NCBI GenBank assembly: GCA_023419375.1
Contig: JAEZYD010000025.1
Location: 91,300 to 155,299 of the forward strand
From: Pseudomonadota bacterium
GTDB taxonomy: Bacteria; Desulfobacterota; Desulfovibrionia; Desulfovibrionales; Desulfovibrionaceae
Reading direction: 5' to 3'
Length of the DNA stretch: 64,000 nt
Shown: positions 7,592-16,041 of the stretch, one piece after another
Layout: each line of letters opens with the position of its first letter
Position numbering within the stretch: the stretch's first letter is position 1
Made by a program: the position numbers and the translations under genes
Notes under the pieces: model-generated
What the model saw: the letters and a program-made list of their open reading frames with translations, nothing else
The model's database searches: none
What the model was told of the DNA's origin: nothing

Positions 7592-7903
7592 ATGTGGACA
7601 CTGCTTGGGAACCTGCTGGGTGGGATCACCGGCGCTGTGGGCAAGATACTGCCCGACCGCAACCGCCAGAACGATGCGCAAAGCCGCATCAACGAGGCTG
7701 AGGTGGGCGGCGCGCCAGCAAGCATATTGCGCCTTTGGCGCTCCTTCCTTGGCTGGATGCTCTCCCTGCTGTTCTGTTGGGAGGTCGCGGGGAGGCTCAT
7801 CATCATTCCCCTGTTTTTTCCGGGTTGGAGCGACCACCTGCCGCCCTCGGCCCTGAACCAGATCATGACATTGCTGTTGGGCATGCTGGGGCTGGGATTT
7901 TAG
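7592..7903 (+). CDS. Phage holin of the GTA_holin_3TM type
   Basis: 103 residues starting directly after the muramidase stop. A short amphipathic N-terminus and a polar turn (PDRNRQNDAQSRINEAE) are followed by hydrophobic segments around LWRSFLGWMLSLLFCWEVAGRL and IMTLLLGMLGLGF. The WR-x-FLGW motif is the hallmark of the three-TM holin family first defined from the Rhodobacter gene transfer agent. It would let the endolysin reach the wall. Overlap with the endolysin unit (one-base gap) supports co-translation. Confidence 0.82.
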   Translation: MWTLLGNLLGGITGAVGKILPDRNRQNDAQSRINEAEVGGAPASILRLWRSFLGWMLSLLFCWEVAGRLIIIPLFFPGWSDHLPPSALNQIMTLLLGMLGLGF

Positions 7904-7984
7904 GCCAGGCTATCCGCGCAACAATCTGGTAACACGCTGAGCCATTTATTTTTGAGCAGGCCAACAGATATGGAGGATACTGTA

Positions 7985-8398
7985 ATGATGGACATTTTTT
8001 CTTCCACAGGGGCAAGCCTGCTCGTTCTGCTTGTGCAGGGGCTGTTTGCCTGGGCCTTGTGGAGCCTGCGCCGGGCCTTTGTGCGGCAGGAGGATTACCT
8101 GCTGCACGTGCAGCGCGATACCCGGCGTGAGGCCGCGACCACCCGCAGGCTCAGCGCCATAGAGGAAAACCTGCGGCTCGCCCCCGATACAGCAGACATG
8201 GCGGGCCTGCATAATGAACTGGCGGCCCTGCGCGGTGAAATCCAGGCGCTCAATGTGCGCATTTCTGGTCTGGACAGGTTGCTTGAGCGGCTTGAGCACA
8301 GCTTTGAGCGGCAGGAAGACCGCTTGCGCCTTGTGCCGCAGGGAGGCGCGGCCTTCGCCTGCCGCACAGGCGGCGATGCTGCGGGAGGCTGCAACTGA
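7985..8398 (+). CDS. DUF2730-like membrane-anchored coiled-coil phage protein
   Basis: 137 residues. One N-terminal membrane segment (about 8-28, LLVLLVQGLFAWALWSL) precedes a long charged coiled coil (RRLSAIEENLR ... ALRGEIQALNVRISGLDRLLERLEHSFERQ). This matches the DUF2730/Mu gp25-type small lysis-cassette or pre-terminase proteins. GGAGG lies eight bases before the ATG at 7985. The stop overlaps the next ATG (TGATG). Its role is unknown in all phages known to me; a spanin-like role is possible because no other spanin is visible. Confidence 0.65.
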   Translation: MMDIFSSTGASLLVLLVQGLFAWALWSLRRAFVRQEDYLLHVQRDTRREAATTRRLSAIEENLRLAPDTADMAGLHNELAALRGEIQALNVRISGLDRLLERLEHSFERQEDRLRLVPQGGAAFACRTGGDAAGGCN

Positions 8399-8751
8399 TG
8401 CCCCCTGCAAAACGCAAAAGCAGTTGCCGCAACTCCCCCTTGCTCGACAGCCTGGAACAACGGCTCGACCTGCTCACCCGCACCCTCAGCGCAGCTGACA
8501 TTGCGGAGAAGAGCATCGATATTGTCAAAGAAATAAAGGAACTGCATGCAATTCTGCGTTCCCTGCGCGATGAGGCCTCGCCCGAGGCCCCGCCCAGGAT
8601 GGTGGTTGTGTGGGGCGGCCCCCCAAATGCCGCATCCGGCAGGCTGCCCGCAGATTTGCCCAAACCATTACGAACATCCTCCAAGGCGTCAGGCACATCC
8701 GGCAAACCGCCTGCGCAGAAAATTCTGCCGCACTACGGCTCAAGCAACTAA
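8398..8751 (+). CDS. Small phage protein immediately upstream of terminase, candidate small terminase subunit
   Basis: 117 residues, not recognised. The N-terminal half is helical with a heptad-like pattern (LLDSLEQRLDLLTRTLSAADIAEKSID IVKEIKELHAILRSL). The C-terminal half is Pro/Ala/Ser-rich and probably disordered. It overlaps the previous gene by one base and precedes the terminase large subunit by 29 bases, where small terminase subunits usually lie. No helix-turn-helix is obvious. If it is not the small subunit, none is present in the module. Confidence 0.55.
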   Translation: MPPAKRKSSCRNSPLLDSLEQRLDLLTRTLSAADIAEKSIDIVKEIKELHAILRSLRDEASPEAPPRMVVVWGGPPNAASGRLPADLPKPLRTSSKASGTSGKPPAQKILPHYGSSN

Positions 8752-8780
8752 CGTTTACCTGAAAAGCAAGGATATTTTCC

Positions 8781-10157
8781 ATGTCCCAGCCCGCGCCCCA
8801 CGTCATCCCCTACTGCCCCCGCCCTTTGCAGTGGCGCTTCCATGAGGAGCGCACCCGCTTCTGCGTGCTGCTCTGCCACAGGCGCTTCGGCAAAACGGTG
8901 GCGGCGGTCAATGATCTGGTGCGTCAGGCCTTGCGCGTGGGCAGGCACGACTGGCGGGCAGCCTATGCCGCGCCCTTTCTGGGGCAGGCCAAGGCAGTCG
9001 CCTGGGACTACTGCAAGCAATTTGCCGGGGCCGTGCCCGGCACGCGATTTCTGGAAAGCGAGCTTGTCTGCGTGCTGCCCACCGGGGGCCGCATACGCCT
9101 GCTGGGGACGGAAAACGCGCAAGCCCTGCGCGGCCTGTATCTTGATGATCTGGTGCTGGACGAACCGGCGGATATGCCCCGCGAGGTGTGGACGCAGGTG
9201 CTGCGCCCCATGCTGGCCGACCGTCAGGGCCGTGCGCTGTTCTGCGGCACGCCCCAAGGCACGGACAACCTGCTCTACGACGTATGGCAGCAGGCAGGAG
9301 CGGATGAGGAAGGCATCTGGTCGCGCTTTCGCTTTCCTGCTTCCGAAACCGGTTACCTGCCGCAGCAGGAGCTGGCAGCGGCGCGCCGGGGCATGGACGA
9401 GGCCGAGTATCTTCAGGAATTCGAATGTTCTTTTGCAGCGGCGGTGCGCGGTGCGTACTACGCGCCACTGCTGGATACTGCAGAACGCGAAGGGCGTATC
9501 CGCCCCCTGCCCCACGCGCCTGAGCTTCCCGTGCATACAGCCTGGGATCTGGGCATGGATGACGCCACGGCCATCTGGTTTTTTCAGGTGGAGCCATCGG
9601 GCTGCTGGCGCATCCTCGACTACTACGAGGCTTCCGGCGAGGGGCTGGCGCACTATGCGCAGGTGCTGGCCGCCAAGGCCCGCCCTGCTGAAACAGCAGC
9701 AATAACGGCCCCGAATCTCCCGGATGGAACCATCGCCGGACGCGGATTTGTTTACGGCACCCACATTGCCCCGCACGACATCCGCGTGCGCGAACTGGGC
9801 ACCGGGCTGAGCCGCTGGGAAAGCGCCGCCCAACTGGGCATACGCTTTACCCTGGCCCCGGCTCTTTCGCTGGCTGACGGCATAGACGCCCTGCGCCGCC
9901 AGTTGCCGCGCTTCTGGTTTGACGCGGCGGCCTGCGCCCAGGGCGTAAAGGCCCTGCGGGCCTACAGGCGGCGCTGGAAGGCTGGCTCCGCACAAGGATC
10001 GCAGGCAGCACAGGCTGGCTCCGGCCCCTTGCACGACTGGGCAAGCCACGCGGCAGACGCCCTGCGGTACGCCGTCACGGGCTTTCGCCCGCAGCAGGAA
10101 ACAGCCTCCGGCGCGCGCCGTGCCCGCACGGACTACGACTTTTTTGGAGGACGCTGA
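8781..10157 (+). CDS. Phage terminase large subunit (DNA-packaging ATPase/nuclease)
   Basis: 458 residues. The ATPase domain has a Walker A-type motif CHRRFGKTV (32-40), Walker B LDDLVLDEPA (121-130) and a coupling motif CGTPQG (155-160). The RNase H-like nuclease begins at WDLGMDDATAIW, with Asp256/Asp260 as likely metal ligands. A later HDWASHAADALRYA closes the domain, as in Terminase_6 proteins. It packages DNA through the portal encoded three genes downstream. Full length, no frameshift. Its stop overlaps the next ATG (TGATG). Confidence 0.93.
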   Translation: MSQPAPHVIPYCPRPLQWRFHEERTRFCVLLCHRRFGKTVAAVNDLVRQALRVGRHDWRAAYAAPFLGQAKAVAWDYCKQFAGAVPGTRFLESELVCVLPTGGRIRLLGTENAQALRGLYLDDLVLDEPADMPREVWTQVLRPMLADRQGRALFCGTPQGTDNLLYDVWQQAGADEEGIWSRFRFPASETGYLPQQELAAARRGMDEAEYLQEFECSFAAAVRGAYYAPLLDTAEREGRIRPLPHAPELPVHTAWDLGMDDATAIWFFQVEPSGCWRILDYYEASGEGLAHYAQVLAAKARPAETAAITAPNLPDGTIAGRGFVYGTHIAPHDIRVRELGTGLSRWESAAQLGIRFTLAPALSLADGIDALRRQLPRFWFDAAACAQGVKALRAYRRRWKAGSAQGSQAAQAGSGPLHDWASHAADALRYAVTGFRPQQETASGARRARTDYDFFGGR

Positions 10158-10696
10158 TGCGCTTTACCTACGCCCCCATTGTGGATCAACACGCCCGCGA
10201 TGCCGTTTTTGAACGCATGGAAGCCGAAGGCCTCACAGCCAGCGCCATGAGTTCCCTGCTCAAGCCCACGCTGGCCCAGTGGCAGGCAATCACCGCGCCG
10301 GAAAGAGGCGTATTGCTGGGCTGTTACGGCCCGCCGCCCGGGGCCGCCTCTGTTTGCGCGTCCAAGCCGGCCCCATTGCTGGCCTGCGCCATGTTCAGTC
10401 CCCGCAGGGGGCGGGTGTGGGAGTTCGATTTCACCACCTTTCGTCAATGGGCGCGGCTGGCGGTGCCCATGGCCCACGGGGGCTTGAGCTGGGCTTTTGC
10501 AAACCTCGACTGCTCCGCCGTCATGGGGCTTTGCCCGGCCCCCAACCGCCATGCCTGGAGGCTGGCCGAAGCCTGCGGGTTCCGCGTGCTCGGGCGTTTG
10601 CCCGGCGCATGCCTGCATACCCGCAAAAAGACATGGGTGGACGGCGTACTGGTGCTCTGCACAGCGCAGGACGTGTCTGTAACGATACGACAGTAA
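10157..10696 (+). CDS. GNAT-like phage protein between terminase and portal
   Basis: 179 residues. The C-terminal part has the layout of a GNAT acetyltransferase: a strand/helix with HAWRLAEACGFRVLGRLPGACL (about 131-152), comparable to the usual N-x-x-A-x-x-x-x-x-GF-x-x-x-G run, and a final strand VLVLCTAQ. The N-terminal acetyl-CoA loop is not clear. Related short proteins occur near portal genes in podoviruses and are annotated as acetyltransferases without known substrates. One-base overlap with terminase. Confidence 0.55.
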   Translation: MRFTYAPIVDQHARDAVFERMEAEGLTASAMSSLLKPTLAQWQAITAPERGVLLGCYGPPPGAASVCASKPAPLLACAMFSPRRGRVWEFDFTTFRQWARLAVPMAHGGLSWAFANLDCSAVMGLCPAPNRHAWRLAEACGFRVLGRLPGACLHTRKKTWVDGVLVLCTAQDVSVTIRQ

Positions 10697-10729
10697 TCCA
10701 TATAAATCATTAAACATAAGGAGAACATC

Positions 10730-10939
10730 ATGGGATTTGGAGGAGGCGGCACGCCCGATGTACCCGCAGTTGCGCCTGTTCCCAAACAGGAAGTGGAAAA
10801 ACCCGTAACCGAGGCCGCCACCGCGGCGCGCCAGAACCAGAAAGACAAGGCCGCCAAGGCGGCGGGCATCAACGGCTCTGTGTACACCAGCCCGCTCAAC
10901 CGCGCGGACGCAACGCGCAAAACTCTGCTGGGGCAGTAG
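10730..10939 (+). CDS. Small Gly/Ala-rich phage protein of unknown function
   Basis: 69 residues with a glycine run at the start (MGFGGGG), a charged Ala/Lys-rich centre and the end YTSPLNRADATRKTLLGQ. The same type of tiny protein precedes portal genes in several podoviruses and may be a minor virion component. AAGGAG precedes the ATG. One base separates it from the portal start. Confidence 0.6.
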   Translation: MGFGGGGTPDVPAVAPVPKQEVEKPVTEAATAARQNQKDKAAKAAGINGSVYTSPLNRADATRKTLLGQ

Positions 10940-10940
10940 C

Positions 10941-12833
10941 GTGACCGCACACATTCAGAATCGCGGTGCGCCCGCAGGGCAGCCCGCCCCCCCGAATGTC
11001 GCGCAAAGCGCCGCGCACTATGCTGTGGACGTGCAGGGCCTTTCCCGGCGGCATGATGCCCTGTTACGCCGCCGCGCCCCCTGGGACGCGGCATGGCAAA
11101 GCCTGGCAGACCATTTTTTGCCCACGCGCTGCCGCCTGAATCCGCAGGTGGACGCGGCGGAAGAAGGCCCCATGCTCAACCGTGGGCTTGTGGATGCCAC
11201 TGGCATTCTGGCCATGCGCACGCTGGCGGCTGGCCTTCAGGGCGGCCTGACCAGCCCGGCAAGGCCGTGGTTCCGTCTGAGCCTTGACGATGCCGATCTG
11301 GCCCGCAGCCGCCCCGGTCAGGCATGGCTGGACGAGGTCGCCAACCGGATGCGCACCGTGTTTCAGCGGTCAAACTTCTACAATGCCATGCACACCATGT
11401 ATGGCGAACTGGGCACCTTTGGCACGGCCTTTGTGTTTGAGCTGGCCGACCCGCAGCACGGCTTCCGCTTTATCCCCCTTTGCGCGGGGGAATACGCGCT
11501 GGACTGCGATGCAACGCGGCGGGTGGACACGGTGTTTCGCCGCAGCGCCATGACCCTGCGCCAGATCGTTCAGGCATTCGGCCCCTCGGCCCTGCCCGAA
11601 ACTCTGCGCGAGGCAGCACGCCGCAATCCCGAGGAGCGGCGCAACGTCATTCAGGCAGTATATCCGCGTGAAAACACGCAGCCCGGTTTGACTGACGCAA
11701 GCCGCATGCCCGTGGCTTCCGTCTACTGGCTGGAAGGACGCGATGGCAACCGCCATGCCCTCAAGGTTTCGGGCTTTCGCACCTTTCCTGGCTTTGGCCC
11801 GCGCTGGGATGTGGCGGGCAACGATGTGTACGGGCGCTCGCCAGCCATGGACGCCCTGCCCGACTGCCGCATGCTGCAACAGATGGGCGTCACCACGCTC
11901 AAGGCCATCCACAAGGCGGTTGATCCGCCCATGAGCGTGGCTGCGGGCCTGCGCTCCGTGGGGCTTGATCTCACCCCCGGCGGCGTCAACTACGTGGACA
12001 GCGCGCCGGGGCAAAGCCCTCAGGCGGCAACGCCCCTGTTGCAGATAAACCCCGATCTCGCCACGGCGCGCAAAGCCATGGAGTCGGTTCAGGACCAGAT
12101 ACGCAAGGGGCTGTATAACGATCTGTTCAAGCTCATCCTTGATGGCCGCAGCGGCGTGACAGCCAGCGAAATCGCGGCGCGGGAGGAGGAAAAACTGGTG
12201 CTCGTCGGCCCGGTGCTGGAACGCCTGCACGATGAGCTGTTCATCCCGCTCATGGACCGCACCTTCGAGTGCATGCGCGAGCTGGACATGCTGCCCCCCT
12301 GCCCGCCCGAGCTGGCTGGCCGCCGCCTGCGCGTGGAGTTCGTATCCCTGCTGGCGCAGGCCCAGAAGCTGGTGGGCATCAATGCGGCAGACCAGTACAT
12401 GGCCCTGACCCTCAAGGCTTCCAGCGCATGGCCCGAAGCCCTGGACACCCTCAATGTGGACCATCTGCTTGATAATTATGCGGAAAGTCTGGGCCTGCCC
12501 GTGAGCCTCACGCGCTCGCCGGAGGAACGCCAGCAGTTGCGCGCCGCCAGGGCTGATGCCGCCCAGACGCAGGCCCTCACAGAAGCCCTTGGCAAGGGTG
12601 TGGATATGGTGCGTCAGCTTTCGCAAAGCCCGCTTTCCGGGCCGGATGGCAAACAGGGCAGCGTGCTCGACGGCATCACGCGGCTGCTGCGCAATGCTCT
12701 GCCGGGCGGCCTTGCCCGCGCTGAACAAATGGCTGGGCAGGCGGGAATACTGGCGACAATGGCACCGGCGGCAACTGTACGGGCGGAGCAGAGAGGCGAA
12801 CCACAGGGCGCAAAACCGGAGGGACAGCGTTGA
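10941..12833 (+). CDS. Head-to-tail connector (portal) protein, T7 gp8-like
   Basis: 630 residues, GTG start immediately after the previous stop. Features of the podoviral head-tail connecting family include an N-terminal wing (RRHDALLRRRAPWDAAWQSLADHFLP), the LAAGLQGGLTSPARPWFRL segment, MYGELGTFGTAFVFE, and a middle/clip region with YGRSPAMDALPD and TTLKAIHKAVDPPM. A helical crown occupies the C-terminus. The dodecameric portal is the packaging channel and the attachment point for the short tail. Its length is typical for a podovirus and unlike siphovirus portals, which supports a short-tailed particle. No disruption seen. Confidence 0.92.
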   Translation: MTAHIQNRGAPAGQPAPPNVAQSAAHYAVDVQGLSRRHDALLRRRAPWDAAWQSLADHFLPTRCRLNPQVDAAEEGPMLNRGLVDATGILAMRTLAAGLQGGLTSPARPWFRLSLDDADLARSRPGQAWLDEVANRMRTVFQRSNFYNAMHTMYGELGTFGTAFVFELADPQHGFRFIPLCAGEYALDCDATRRVDTVFRRSAMTLRQIVQAFGPSALPETLREAARRNPEERRNVIQAVYPRENTQPGLTDASRMPVASVYWLEGRDGNRHALKVSGFRTFPGFGPRWDVAGNDVYGRSPAMDALPDCRMLQQMGVTTLKAIHKAVDPPMSVAAGLRSVGLDLTPGGVNYVDSAPGQSPQAATPLLQINPDLATARKAMESVQDQIRKGLYNDLFKLILDGRSGVTASEIAAREEEKLVLVGPVLERLHDELFIPLMDRTFECMRELDMLPPCPPELAGRRLRVEFVSLLAQAQKLVGINAADQYMALTLKASSAWPEALDTLNVDHLLDNYAESLGLPVSLTRSPEERQQLRAARADAAQTQALTEALGKGVDMVRQLSQSPLSGPDGKQGSVLDGITRLLRNALPGGLARAEQMAGQAGILATMAPAATVRAEQRGEPQGAKPEGQR

Positions 12834-13198
12834 TGGATGTTTTTGCCCCCTACGAACAGGCGGAACAGCAGGAACAGGCCCAACAACGTGCACAGCAGAA
12901 TACCGTCAACCGCGCCCAGACGTTCGACACGGCAATGCGGGCCGCAGTGGACGGGCTGATGGCCCAGCCCCAGGGCCGTGTGTTGCTACGCTGGTTGCTG
13001 CATCTGTGCCGCAACTTCAGCGCCGAGGATATGGGCAATGCGCCCGAATCCTGCCAAAGCTCGCGCCTTTTTTACACCGAGGGCCAACGCATGGTCGGCA
13101 TGCGCATTATGCGCCTCATGCAACAGGCAAACCCCGGGCATTTGCCCAGACTGCTGCAAACCAAGGAGAACGACGCTCATGATCTCGACACCTTCTGA
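12833..13198 (+). CDS. Bbp19-like phage protein
   Basis: 121 residues. The core TFDTAMRAAVDGLMAQPQGRVLLRWLLHLC, followed by a segment ending in FYTEGQRMVGMRIMRLM, matches the Bbp19-like domain of podoviruses, found between portal and capsid genes. The ATG shares the stop of the portal (TGATG), with GGAGG ten bases upstream. The N-terminus is Gln-rich (about 9-25). Its end overlaps the start of the next gene by 20 bases. The role in the particle is unknown. Confidence 0.72.
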   Translation: MDVFAPYEQAEQQEQAQQRAQQNTVNRAQTFDTAMRAAVDGLMAQPQGRVLLRWLLHLCRNFSAEDMGNAPESCQSSRLFYTEGQRMVGMRIMRLMQQANPGHLPRLLQTKENDAHDLDTF

Positions 13199-13718
13199 GG
13201 CTTCCTCCACTGCCGAAAACGCCTTTTCCTCTGCGACCGGCTTTTCCGGCGCAGACCAGAGCAATGGAGGAACAGGCGGTGCCGCCCCTGCCGCCGCAGC
13301 GCCACAGGCTGCCGCTGGTGCGGAAAATCCCGCCCAGGCGCATGAGGCCAGCCCGCAGGCTGACCCGTATGCCCAGCGCTTGCGCGAACATGAGGCAGGC
13401 CAGCGCCTCCAGTGGCAGGAGCAGGTCAACAAATGGCGCAAGGAGGCCACGGAAGACCCGCAGATCGGCGGTGCGAACCTGCCCGCCACTGTTGCCCGCG
13501 CCCAGCTTGCCCTTGACCGGTTTGATGAGAGCAAGCGCATCGGCCAACTGCTGGAACAGACCGGTTACGGCAACAACCCTGACGTGCTGCGCTTTTTCAA
13601 CCGCCTTGCCGATGCCCTCATGGAGGACGGGCTGGTGCAGGGACAGGCTGGCGGTTCCATGCCGCCGCTTGAAGAGCGCATGTACGCAGGCTGGAGTTCG
13701 CGCAGCGGAAGCATCTGA
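13179..13718 (+). CDS. Putative capsid scaffolding protein
   Basis: 179 residues. The N-terminal 65 residues are Ser/Ala/Gly/Pro-rich and disordered. A charged helical C-terminal half follows (YAQRLREHEAGQRLQWQEQVNKWRKE) with NPDVLRFFNRLADALMEDGL near the end. AAGGAG lies ten bases before the ATG. Acidic, Ala/Pro-rich, helical and placed directly before the major capsid gene, it fits a podoviral scaffold (compare T7 gp9 position). No protease domain is present. The call is from position and composition. Confidence 0.65.
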   Translation: MISTPSEASSTAENAFSSATGFSGADQSNGGTGGAAPAAAAPQAAAGAENPAQAHEASPQADPYAQRLREHEAGQRLQWQEQVNKWRKEATEDPQIGGANLPATVARAQLALDRFDESKRIGQLLEQTGYGNNPDVLRFFNRLADALMEDGLVQGQAGGSMPPLEERMYAGWSSRSGSI

Positions 13719-13789
13719 TTTCCGCCCCTGCACATCGCACGGCCCAGCAACAAAATTTTTTGAGCAACCTGCAAACAGACGAGGGTATT

Positions 13790-14782
13790 ATGGCTAATTC
13801 CATGGGTTTGGTGGTGTCCCTGGCCGAGATGGAACAGTTCTACCGTGGCGACAAGGCCGGGCAGATCATCGAACTGATGAACAAAACCAACGACATCATG
13901 GACGACGTGCTCTGGATGGAATCCAACCAGAGCGACGGTCACCTCACCCGCATCCGCACCGGGCTGCCCGAAGTATACTGGCGCAGGCTCTATCAGGGCA
14001 CGCCGCCCTCCAAATCGCAGTGGAGCCAGGTCAAGGAAGGCTGCGGCATCCTTGAAGCCATCATGGAACTGGACGTGGAAGAACTGCGTCTCTACGGCAG
14101 CCGCGACAAGGCCTTTCGCATGAGCGAAGGCGTGGCCTTTGCCGAGGCCATGCGCCAGAAAGTGGCCACCACCCTCTTTTACGGCAACAGCAACCTGAAC
14201 CCCGACGAATTCAACGGCCTTGCCATGCGCTACCCCGCGCTGGACGCCAAAAACGTGCTTGATGCTGGCGGGCGCGACGAGGGCGGTTGCACCTCCCTGT
14301 GGCTTGTTTCGTGGGGCGCGCAGTCGGTGCACGGCGTCTATCCCAAGGAAAGCAACGGCGGCCTCTCGCACGAAGACCTCAAAACGTACATGGCTCAGGA
14401 TCCGGACGGCCGCAAATATCAGGTGGTGGGCGACAAATACAACTGGCGTTGCGGCCTTGCCGTGCGCGACTGGCGCGGCATCGTGCGCATCGCCAACCTG
14501 CCCGTGGCTTCGCTTGGCAAGCGCAAAGGGCAGAGCGGCTTTGTGGATATGCAGAAGCTGACCATAGAGGCCAAGAACCTCATGCCCCAGCACCTGCGCC
14601 AGAAGGCCGTGTGGTACGCCAATGCCGACGTGCTCACCGCCCTTGAGTTGCAGAATTCCGATGCGGGCAACGTGCAGTTGCAGTACGGCGAGTTCTTTGA
14701 CTCCAAGGCCGTGCCTGTGCTGCATGGTCGCCCTGTGCGCCAGTGCGATGCCGTGCTCTCCAGCGAAGGCGTGGTGGCCTAA
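13790..14782 (+). CDS. Major capsid protein (podovirus-type HK97-fold candidate)
   Basis: 330 residues. Starting at MANSMGLVVSLAEMEQFYRGDK, it continues with NDIMDDVLWMESNQSDGHLTRIRTGLPEVYWRRLYQGTPPSKS, a pattern conserved in the capsid proteins of BPP-1-like podoviruses. The C-terminal VPVLHGRPVRQCDAVLSSE is the usual closing strand with the native start of the major capsid family (P-x-R-x-x-D-A). GAGGG precedes the ATG. It is followed by a perfect 12-bp stem-loop, as expected for a very highly expressed capsid gene. Confidence 0.88.
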   Translation: MANSMGLVVSLAEMEQFYRGDKAGQIIELMNKTNDIMDDVLWMESNQSDGHLTRIRTGLPEVYWRRLYQGTPPSKSQWSQVKEGCGILEAIMELDVEELRLYGSRDKAFRMSEGVAFAEAMRQKVATTLFYGNSNLNPDEFNGLAMRYPALDAKNVLDAGGRDEGGCTSLWLVSWGAQSVHGVYPKESNGGLSHEDLKTYMAQDPDGRKYQVVGDKYNWRCGLAVRDWRGIVRIANLPVASLGKRKGQSGFVDMQKLTIEAKNLMPQHLRQKAVWYANADVLTALELQNSDAGNVQLQYGEFFDSKAVPVLHGRPVRQCDAVLSSEGVVA

Positions 14783-14799
14783 CCACAATCCTTTGTAAC

Positions 14800-14849
14800 G
14801 CGTGGAAGCCCTTGCCGGGGCTTCCACGCAGTAGCCAGCCTGTTTTTTT
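14800..14849 (+). terminator. Strong stem-loop after the capsid gene
   Basis: Perfect 12-bp stem GCGTGGAAGCCC (14800-14811) / GGGCTTCCACGC (14818-14829) with a 6-base loop. A T-run lies 12 bases later (14843-14849), further than usual, so it may be a partial terminator or a 3'-end stabiliser for capsid mRNA. Confidence 0.65.
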
Positions 14850-14884
14850 CACTGTTCTTTCAGTATCCTGCCAAAGGAGTTTTC

Positions 14885-15328
14885 ATGGCTATTATCGACC
14901 GCAACTCCGTTTTTTTTGAAGGCCCCCTTACAGCCAACGCCACGGGCCAGGCTGTGCCCCTTACCGGCCTGAAGCTTCCCGGACGCATGGAACCCATGCC
15001 CCTGCGGCTTTCCATCACCGAGGCCTTTGCCCCGGCTGAAACGCAGAGCCTCACCATCTGCATGGAGGAGGCGGATCACGCCGACGGCCCCTGGGCTGCC
15101 GTTCCCGGCGCTTCGGTGACGGTGCCCAACCCGGTGGAAGCTCCCGGCCTCGGCCTTGGCGCGCGCCCCTATCTGCGTTTTTTGCCCCAGGGCGTGCGCA
15201 AGAGCTGGCTGCGTCTGACCTTCGCCGTCACGCCCGTTGACGGCAAAACCGTAAGCAAGGGACGCATCTTTGCCGCCCTCACGCGGGAGGAAGACCTGCC
15301 CTACGAGCCCGCAATCATGGCTGGCTAA
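14885..15328 (+). CDS. Bbp16-family capsid cement protein
   Basis: 147 residues, beta-rich, with the family pattern at the N-terminus (DRNSVFFEGPLTANATGQAVPLTGLKLPGRMEPMPLRLSITEAF) and AARPYLRFL-type strands later. Bbp16 of Bordetella phage BPP-1 is the jellyroll decoration protein that clamps the capsid. AAAGGAG precedes the ATG. The gene is bracketed by two strong stem-loops, so its mRNA may be a separate stable segment. Confidence 0.8.
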   Translation: MAIIDRNSVFFEGPLTANATGQAVPLTGLKLPGRMEPMPLRLSITEAFAPAETQSLTICMEEADHADGPWAAVPGASVTVPNPVEAPGLGLGARPYLRFLPQGVRKSWLRLTFAVTPVDGKTVSKGRIFAALTREEDLPYEPAIMAG

Positions 15329-15349
15329 AACACACCCTGCCACCGTGCA

Positions 15350-15386
15350 GCCTCCGGCCCCCTGCGGGGCAGGCCGGAGGCTTTTT
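15350..15386 (+). terminator. Perfect intrinsic terminator after the cement gene
   Basis: 10-bp stem GCCTCCGGCC (15350-15359) / GGCCGGAGGC (15372-15381) directly followed by five T residues. It would reduce read-through from capsid/cement genes into tail genes. Confidence 0.8.
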
Positions 15387-15410
15387 CTCCTCTTCATCAC
15401 AGGAACTGCC

Positions 15411-16001
15411 ATGACCATCAGCCAGATAAGCGTGTGGAACCGCGCGCTGGGCTTTCTGGGGACGCGCAGTGTCGCCTCCGAGCAGGAAAACACGCCGGAG
15501 GCCCTGCAATGCCGTCTGTATTGGGATTCCGCCCGGCGACAGGTGCTGCGCGATTTTCCCTGGAGCTTTGCCCAACGCAGAACATGGATGGCCCTTGTGC
15601 CGCTGCCCGAAGGTTACGCGCCGGAATTCCGCTTTGCCTACGCCCTGCCCGATGACTGCCTCAAAGTGCACGAGGTGCGCCACGAGGGCATTACGGCCCG
15701 CCCCTTCTGCCTTGCACAGAATGCGGCGGGCGATGGTTCGCTGCTGCTCACCGATGCGGCGCGCGCCCTTGCCCTGTACACGGAAGACGTGCGCAACAGC
15801 CGCCTTTTTGATGATCTCTTCGCCCACATGCTGGCCCGCAAGCTGGCGGCTCTCATAGCTGCCCCCCTGCTTAAGGGCAGCAGCCAGAAGGCCGCCGAGC
15901 TTGAACAGCTTTATGCGGCCAGTCTGCCCCCGGCCCGCAGCGCCGCCGCGTCCGAGCGCAGCGACCGCCCGGTGGAAGACCCCTGGCTTGCCGTGCGCTG
16001 A
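15411..16001 (+). CDS. Tail tubular protein A-like head-tail adaptor (T7 gp11-type)
   Basis: 196 residues. N-terminal MTISQISVWNRALGFLG, then ALQCRLYWDSARRQVLRDFPWSFAQRR and FAYALPDDCLKVHEVR, followed by a long helix with LFDDLFAHMLARKLAALIAAPL: the exact order of features of T7 gp11/BPP-1-type tail adaptor proteins. It forms the ring beneath the portal. AGGAA precedes the ATG at 15411; longer in-frame starts reach back over the terminator. Intact. Confidence 0.87.
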   Translation: MTISQISVWNRALGFLGTRSVASEQENTPEALQCRLYWDSARRQVLRDFPWSFAQRRTWMALVPLPEGYAPEFRFAYALPDDCLKVHEVRHEGITARPFCLAQNAAGDGSLLLTDAARALALYTEDVRNSRLFDDLFAHMLARKLAALIAAPLLKGSSQKAAELEQLYAASLPPARSAAASERSDRPVEDPWLAVR

Positions 16002-16041
16002 ACACGCCCGCAATCACAGCAAAACCCGCAAGGAGCGAGGC

